Source: Hofstenia miamia (lineage: Eukaryota; Xenacoelomorpha; Acoela; Hofsteniidae). Taken from it: a stretch of 64,000 nt of DNA. Shown here in pieces: positions 58,505-64,000 of the stretch. The stretch is taken from positions 55,787-119,786 of the forward strand of contig CABFPE010000134.1 of assembly GCA_900660155.1 (NCBI GenBank), written 5' to 3'. Position 1 is the first letter of the stretch; every line of letters starts with the position of its first letter. The notes beneath the pieces were generated by a model, which was not told where the DNA came from, made no database searches, and saw nothing but the letters and a program-made list of their open reading frames with translations. Made by a program: the position numbers and the translations under genes.

Positions 58505-59134
58505 CTAATCTTTATCTGCAATACATTTATCTATCGCAGACAAACATTCTCTATAAACTTGTTCGATATTTGAGGTAGCATCAATTACAATCGTATTATT
58601 ACAGTTAAGCAACCAATTATCAATCCAAGTATGTAAGGACGAGAGATAACTCAATGGTAACAAATTTTCACACGCCCGCTCATCTTGAATCTGAGCACGT
58701 AGCTTAATGCGTGAATAACAAATCTCGGGAGGAGCGGTGAGGTATATATATGAATTTATTTGGCGGAATCCTTCAACGTTCGACAACGTGTTATACAACT
58801 TCAAGCCAGTTTCATACTCTTCATTGCATATCAAATTTTCAGAATGTTCATTTTTTAGAAAAATATTAGCACATGAATCTAAAGATCGCTCTTTGATTAC
58901 TATTTGCTTAGAATTTCCACATTGATAATGGAAATTCTCTAACATCACTCTAATATCAAGTGTCAAAGCCCACCTAGAAGGCTCGCTATAGCATAATTTT
59001 AACAATGGAGTCCAAGTGTGTACTGGCTCAGCAAAGACTGATATATTAGCACGGTTGTGAAATTCTTTTTGCAAAAGCTCAATCATTGTAGTTTTTCCAA
59101 CACCAATATTTCCTTCTATTGATAATGTTTTCAT
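58505..59134 (-). CDS. deoxynucleoside kinase (dCK/dGK/TK2 family), intronless
   Basis: 209 residues from ATG 59134. Would phosphorylate deoxynucleosides in nucleotide salvage. The P-loop GNIGVGKTT (8-16), FAEPVHTW (34-41), the catalytic E-R-S (82-84), the LID region RAQIQDERACEN (146-157) and YLSSLH (163-168) place it in this family, at the usual core length with no mitochondrial leader. Two base-contacting positions differ: the F-Q pair before the YV.L helix is L59-D60 (TLDIRVML), and ERS is followed by LDSCANIF where dCK has VYSDRYIF. Substrate choice therefore cannot be inferred. A CTCTCTGCAG acceptor lies 14 nt upstream of the ATG. Lack of introns would fit a retrocopy or simple gene structure. 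Confidence 0.88.
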   Translation of the reverse strand: MKTLSIEGNIGVGKTTMIELLQKEFHNRANISVFAEPVHTWTPLLKLCYSEPSRWALTLDIRVMLENFHYQCGNSKQIVIKERSLDSCANIFLKNEHSENLICNEEYETGLKLYNTLSNVEGFRQINSYIYLTAPPEICYSRIKLRAQIQDERACENLLPLSYLSSLHTWIDNWLLNCNNTIVIDATSNIEQVYRECLSAIDKCIADKD

Positions 59135-59148
59135 TCTTGAACAGTAAA

Positions 59149-59163
59149 CTGCAGAGAGGCAGG
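59149..59163 (-). promoter_or_regulatory. acceptor-like site upstream of the kinase ATG
   Basis: Minus strand CCTGCCTCTCTGCAG followed by TTTACTGTTCAAGA-ATG. A strong 3' splice-site consensus 14 nt before the start codon. Confidence 0.45.
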
Positions 59164-59613
59164 ATTAGATCATAAATTAAACAGACACTAAGTATAAATT
59201 ATTTAATATTCCAAAACATTTTTTATACTCAAATAGAATAAAGAGTAAAATGCAAAATTTCATCATATAAAAATAAGTTCAAATTCATGCAGTAACTCAA
59301 ATATTTGCATTACTACATTTTTATGTAGTATAACTTGTATTTGTAGTTAGAAATCCGTAATGGTGTATGGCAAACAACTATTTTCTCTTGCATGTATTAA
59401 AACAATGCATTGTATTTCCTACATGTGTCGGACTTGTATTGTATAGAATAGCTAATGATCCATAATTCTGTTTTCGGTAAAACATTGTTTTACGTACCTA
59501 AAAATAACAATTGCGATTTTCATAAAGTAAAAAACTGTTAAAATTATACAGTAGGACACAATTTCAGTCTTCTGGACAATGGCGTAATCAGGTTCCTAAA
59601 CAAAAGCGGGCAA

Positions 59614-59687
59614 GCTTGCTTAGAATTTTCAAATGATACACATACTCTATGCTTGCTTAGAATTTTCAAATGATACACATACTCTAT
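59614..59687. repeat. 37-bp perfect tandem duplication
   Basis: The unit GCTTGCTTAGAATTTTCAAA...ACTCTAT at 59614-59650 is repeated exactly at 59651-59687. Confidence 0.9.
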
Positions 59688-60929
59688 GCATAAAATTCAT
59701 TTTGATAAAATATGGAAATTTGTTCACAAAAACAGTTGATATTTGAAAATTGTTTTTGATTATAGTTACTCTTCAAGGCCCAGAAAATTAAAATTTCCTT
59801 ATGCTCTGCAAACATTGTTTGAGTTAATCAATCATAATCAATTTTGAAATGCTGAAGGTAATATTCTACCATTTGCGTATATTACTGGTTATGGTGCGAG
59901 CGTAGTAAAAAAGAGAATTTTCTCGTTCTAGCAACTAATGCTTCAACAGCACGCCATAAAAACATGTTCGTGTGAATAAAACGACGATCAAACTAAACGT
60001 ACACAGTTCAAATGAATTTGATTGAGAACTATGTGATTACTTTAATTGTATTGAGGCAAACACTCTGAGATTAGAAAATTAGCAATTAATTCTTTTGTCG
60101 ATTCTATGTATTTGTTTTGTTAGAACTTCCTCATAACCTTCCAATTGACCAAGCATTTCTTTGTTGTTATTTAAATTTGTTTGAATTGATTTTATTATAG
60201 TAATAGCTGAAGATCCGCTTGTAATATGATCTTAGCACACCTTTGATGAGCAATTTCAATCAAGAATTAAATTATGAAAACAAATTCCATTTTTATAATA
60301 GCATTTCATACTGTAAAGCTTCTCATTGCCTCAAATCGTACAAAATTATACAGTTGTGTATTATTGGTTTTAAAACAACATTTGTATTATGAAAAACATA
60401 TCCATAACAAGATAGCGTTGTGGAAATAGACGTTGATTTAAATTTACTGTCCATTTTGTACTACATTTATTTAAAAACAAAAGAAAACTTTCAAATCCTT
60501 TTACATGTAATTTCAAAGTAAAAATTCATAGGGGAAACTGCCCTCTTTGTGCTCCCCTTGCTGTTGAATAGCAATATTTTTTAAATCATTACTTCAGCAA
60601 AGGTAAATGAGGTAAATATTCGGAAGCAATTTTATCTCTAGAACACAACTACGATGTTTTAACACAAGTTCTAAATTTTGACCTGAGTGAACACTTTGCA
60701 GGCTTTTAGTTGGTGCGTTAGAAGCACAAAAAGTAATAAAATCTAGATGTGTATCTGCTATTTTCTGCCCCTGCCGAAACAAAATTCTATACTATAAGAT
60801 GGGATTTTATTCTCATGCTCGACAAAGCTAGTTTTCATTAGCGATTCACAATAAACAGCCCTAGACATTTGCTAAACATTGAAATATTTTAAATATCGGA
60901 AAAATTAGAGTCAATTTTTATTGCACATA
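59688..60929. other. non-coding stretch
   Basis: No exon or transposon domain recognised before the LINE fragment. Confidence 0.4.
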
Positions 60930-62449
60930 TTCGTTTCTTCACTCGTTTTTCTACCACTGACTTGTTTCGCTTTTTAAAATCGCTTAGTAGTTCTTCCTTC
61001 CTGGGTATCCTGCATTTCGACGGTAGCAAACCTGCTACAACTGACGCTGAAAATGCCTCCCTTTTCAATCAGTATTTTTCCAGTGTTTTCTCGCATAATT
61101 TTGCCTTGAATCCGCCAGTAAGCAATGTGCAGTCCATTTGCTTCTCTGACTTCACGTTTAGTTAGGAAGTTATTTGCAACTTACTAGCGAAATGGAAGCC
61201 CTAGACTTTTATGACTGCTGACAATCTCCCTGGATATTTTATCAACAAATGTTCTTCAGTGCTTTCACCCAATGTTTTTCGTCTTTTTTATTCTACTTTA
61301 CAATCAAGTTTTCTTCCCTGCTGAGTGGAAGACTGCCATTTTTTGTCCTGTTCACGAGAAAGGTGACAAGCGTCTTGTCTCCAACTACCGTCCTATCAGC
61401 CTACTTCCTCGCTTATCTTTGGTGTTTGATAAGCTTCTCTTTTGATTTTCTTTACGTTCGTATTCGACATAAAATCAATTCTGCACAGTATGGTTTTCTC
61501 CGGAAGTCTTCCACAATTACTCAATTATTGTCCTACGTCGATCGCCTGTACCACAACTTTGATGACAATATTACTTGCCTTGTCGTATTTTATGATTTCC
61601 AAAAGGCCTTCGACAACGTTCCTCATTCTTTCCTCTTAACCAAACTTAAACATTTTGGTTTCGATGACAATTTGCTGGCTTTGGTGCATTCCTACCTCTC
61701 CAATCGGATGCAACGTTGTTTAGTGAACGGCTGCCTCTCGGCTGAATGTAATGTAACCATTGGTGTGCCCCAGGGAAGCATACTCGGTCCTCTTTTATTT
61801 CTGTTATTATTAATGACCTTCCTTCTTGTCTTTCGTTCTGCCTGTGGTGGCTTTTGCCATTACTCTTGTCCAACACTCAACGATATTCAAGTCTCTGCTA
61901 TTGAGCATTGAGAAACTGAACAACCGTTGCCTCAAATGGTGTTGTCCCACATCACTGTCTTCGTATGAGCGGCGTCTTATATTTTCAAAATCTTGGCCTA
62001 TAGGTTTCCTTATTGATTATCCTGATTTCTTGATTTCAAAAAATTATTAACCTGTCATTTTCACTTTGATATTTCAAACTATGTATCACGTCCCCCGTTA
62101 CTTCTTTGTCTCGGTCTTCTTACATCTGTTTATTTGAACTTAAATATCCAAAACACAGAAATCGAGAGAATATTACTTCCGCATTATTAAGCTCGTGAAT
62201 CATCTTATCAAATCTTATCTCGATCCTACTCTTCCCACAGCCTGTTTTAGAACTCCCTTGGGGACTCCTGTTCGTAGCATCTTACTTGCCCCTGCCATCG
62301 TGCTCTCATCTCTATTGCTGATCCTCAACTCTTGCCAAGTACTCAGTGCAGGTTTGTTTATATATTGTTTAAGTTGCTCTCTGTTTTTACCTGATTTCGC
62401 GTTTTAGCCTGCAATTGGGAATAAAGTCTTTTATTATTATTATTATTAA
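60930..62449 (+). pseudogene. LINE fragment (second family) with TTA tail
   Basis: Plus strand, less AT-rich than its surroundings. Pieces: SKPATTDAENASLFNQYFSS (linker), NYRPISLLPRLSLVFDKLL in another frame, then INSAQYGFLRKSSTITQLLS, VVFYDFQKAFDNVPHSFLLT, KLKHFGFDDN and TIGVPQGSILGPLLF (61500-61800). The region that should carry YADD is deleted. The 3' end is AATAAAGTC followed by (TTA)n (62419-62449). The D-F-Q-K-A-F-D-x-V-P wording differs from the CR1-like copies elsewhere here, so this is a different LINE clade (Jockey-like or relative). Frames broken several times. Confidence 0.7.
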
Positions 62450-63400
62450 ATAGAAAATTCAATTGCATGCGCTGTTCATGGAGCAACCATTAGCATTTTA
62501 ATCAAAAAAAAAGAAATATTAAAGTACATTTTCTAGCCTTGGATAAATTCTACTCCAATATTGCTAAATTTTGATTGGCTCGCAAGAAATAACAGAGCCG
62601 AAATAGTTTAAAACAAATTGGTATTAGTGCAATTTATTCAAAGAAAAAGTTTTTAATTTTTCAAACGTAACTGTACCAATGCCAACACTAAAATTTGTGA
62701 AGGTTTGCAGTATTTCATGAAAATCCTCCATTCTTACGAAACTATTTTCAAAATATATCAATATGACAATATTGTTATTAGCCATTTTAGACAATGTATA
62801 ACGCGCAAGTGAAAAGCAGAGAAATGCAGTCAAAATTTCCTTTAAGAAATACGTAGATTAATGTAGATCGTGTAATATTTTGAAAATTTAATTTTATATT
62901 TTATTTATTGAGACTTCAATCACTAGTACTATTTTTAAATTACTTCATAGTTTACATGTTAAACGAAATGGTTAAAATTGTTCTACAATATCGCTTTTAG
63001 TATTTTAGGATGCAATTATATTGCAGTTCATCTTGTTGATTAATTTTTTGCAAAATTTTTAAGTTTTGGGTTAGGGTTAAAGTTTTATACCCATTTTATG
63101 ACGTCACTCAAACTGGGTCCCCTAAAGTACAATAACGCCTTTACTATATAAATACAATGTGTTTTATTAAGATACAATTATAAAATAGTTTTATAAAATC
63201 TATAAGCAAATATTAATACATATTTAATATTTAAGTAATATTTTAAATTGGGCGCCTTAAATTTTAGGGAAAATATTAAATTTTTCTAATCTATTCAATT
63301 GTAACGGTTTTGGAATATAAACTCTGCATTTGCAAATTTATACAAAAGAAACAAATGTTGGTTGACCAAACATATACCTGAGCCCGCGTTGCCCCATGCC
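62450..63400. other. non-coding stretch
   Basis: No feature recognised. Confidence 0.35.
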
Positions 63401-63429
63401 TCCCCGAGCCTATAAGGATTAACAGTACC

Positions 63430-63777
63430 ACAAGGTACTATAAATGGGCCACCTTGTTTCAACGTAGCTTATGACGATCTTCAACTATTATATAACGATA
63501 ACATGAATCCAGAGAATGCTATGATTGCTAAATATGCTGATGACTTGAATCTTGTTATCGGAGTCAATTCAAAACTGGATCCCAGGGAGGAAGCACTCGA
63601 CCAAATTGAACACTGGTGCTCTACAAATCGCTTTATTTTAAATGAAGATAAAACCAAGCAATTGGTCATTCCTCTCAGGAAAAATTTAATTGATTTAAAC
63701 TTGTACTTACCAGTTGAACCACAAATGAAAATTCTGGGTGTTATTTTTGACAGTACCCTAAGCTTTGAGTCTCATGT
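63430..63777 (+). pseudogene. LINE reverse transcriptase fragment running into the gap
   Basis: Open frame GLTVPQGTINGPPCFNVAYD, then MIAKYADDLNLVIGVNSKLD, HWCSTNRFILNEDKTKQLVI and MKILGVIFDSTLSFESHV. It holds RT motif VPQGT..GP and the intact catalytic YADD box. It is cut by the run of Ns, so its full length and integrity are unknown; it may be part of a better-preserved element. Confidence 0.7.
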
Positions 63778-64000
63778 NNNNNNNNNNNNNNNNNNNNNNN
63801 NNNNNNNNNNNNNNNNNNNNNNNNNNNNNNNNNNNNNNNNNNNNNNNNNNNNNNNNNNNNNNNNNNNNNNNNNNNNNNNNNNNNNNNNNNNNNNNNNNNN
63901 NNNNNNNNNNNNNNNNNNNNNNNNNNNNNNNNNNNNNNNNNNNNNNNNNNNNNNNNNNNNNNNNNNNNNNNNNNNNNNNNNNNNNNNNNNNNNNNNNNNN
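63778..64000. other. assembly gap (Ns)
   Basis: Unknown bases to the end of the window. Confidence 0.99.

Noticed and set aside
58505-59134. Viral origin of the kinase gene
   Set aside because: Deoxynucleoside kinases occur in animals and in some large DNA viruses. Nothing around this gene looks viral, so origin is left open.
1-64000. CRISPR arrays, prokaryotic operons, rRNA genes, LTR retroelements
   Set aside because: No regularly spaced repeat array, no Shine-Dalgarno gene series, no rRNA sequence, and no recognisable LTR-element coding domain was seen.

Overview
The window is nuclear DNA from an animal, probably a marine or other aquatic invertebrate. It is strongly AT-rich by eye, has intron-split genes with GT...AG introns, and is crowded with eukaryotic transposons. 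I cannot name the phylum from sequence alone. The mix of CR1-like LINEs carrying a 2A-like motif, Penelope-like elements, hAT, Tc1/mariner and piggyBac elements would fit a tunicate, hemichordate, cnidarian or similar genome.

Four host genes can be supported, all on the minus strand. (1) 41043-54365 is L-fucose kinase (FCSK family). I resolved it into 12 exons whose reading phases all agree, giving about 953 residues. (2) 54642-55481 is a single-exon ZNF830-like zinc-finger protein, 276 bp upstream of the FCSK start. (3) 58505-59134 is an intronless deoxynucleoside kinase with an unusual substrate pocket. (4) 27704-28453 is an orphan protein with seven predicted membrane segments. Each has a splice-acceptor-like AG 1 to 48 nt before its first ATG, which suggests 5'UTR introns or spliced-leader trans-splicing, and possibly a ZNF830-FCSK operon.

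Much of the rest is transposon sequence. 4873-9187 (minus) is a nearly full-length CR1-like LINE with an SGNH-esterase ORF1 and an ORF2 whose N-terminus carries a hydrophobic stretch followed by the 2A motif DVELNPGP. 10000-10260, 11820-13340 and 25130-25440 are hAT transposase remains. 15315-16996 is an apparently intact Tc1-like transposon of the IR/DR type. 17235-19190 is a decayed piggyBac. 22447-23430, 32165-33072 and 51105-52224 are mariner/Tc1-type fossils. 23440-24670 and 33120-33785 are two 3' pieces of a Penelope-like element with a GIY-YIG domain, each ending in a hammerhead-ribozyme-like motif; a truncated LINE sits inside the first. Further LINE fragments lie at 25500-27015, 34179-35265, 36290-37998, 60930-62449 and 63430-63777. 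35325-36055 is a fragment of a retroelement-type restriction-like endonuclease. Several short non-autonomous elements have exact 8-bp duplications (26551-26733, 29086-29478, 52751-53187).

The fucokinase would salvage free L-fucose to fucose-1-phosphate, and the kinase at 58.5-59.1 kb would salvage deoxynucleosides; ZNF830 relatives act in the nucleus in pre-mRNA processing and genome stability. There is no obvious shared pathway, so any co-transcription of ZNF830 and FCSK would be for expression rather than for a joint function. The window ends in an assembly gap (Ns from 63778).
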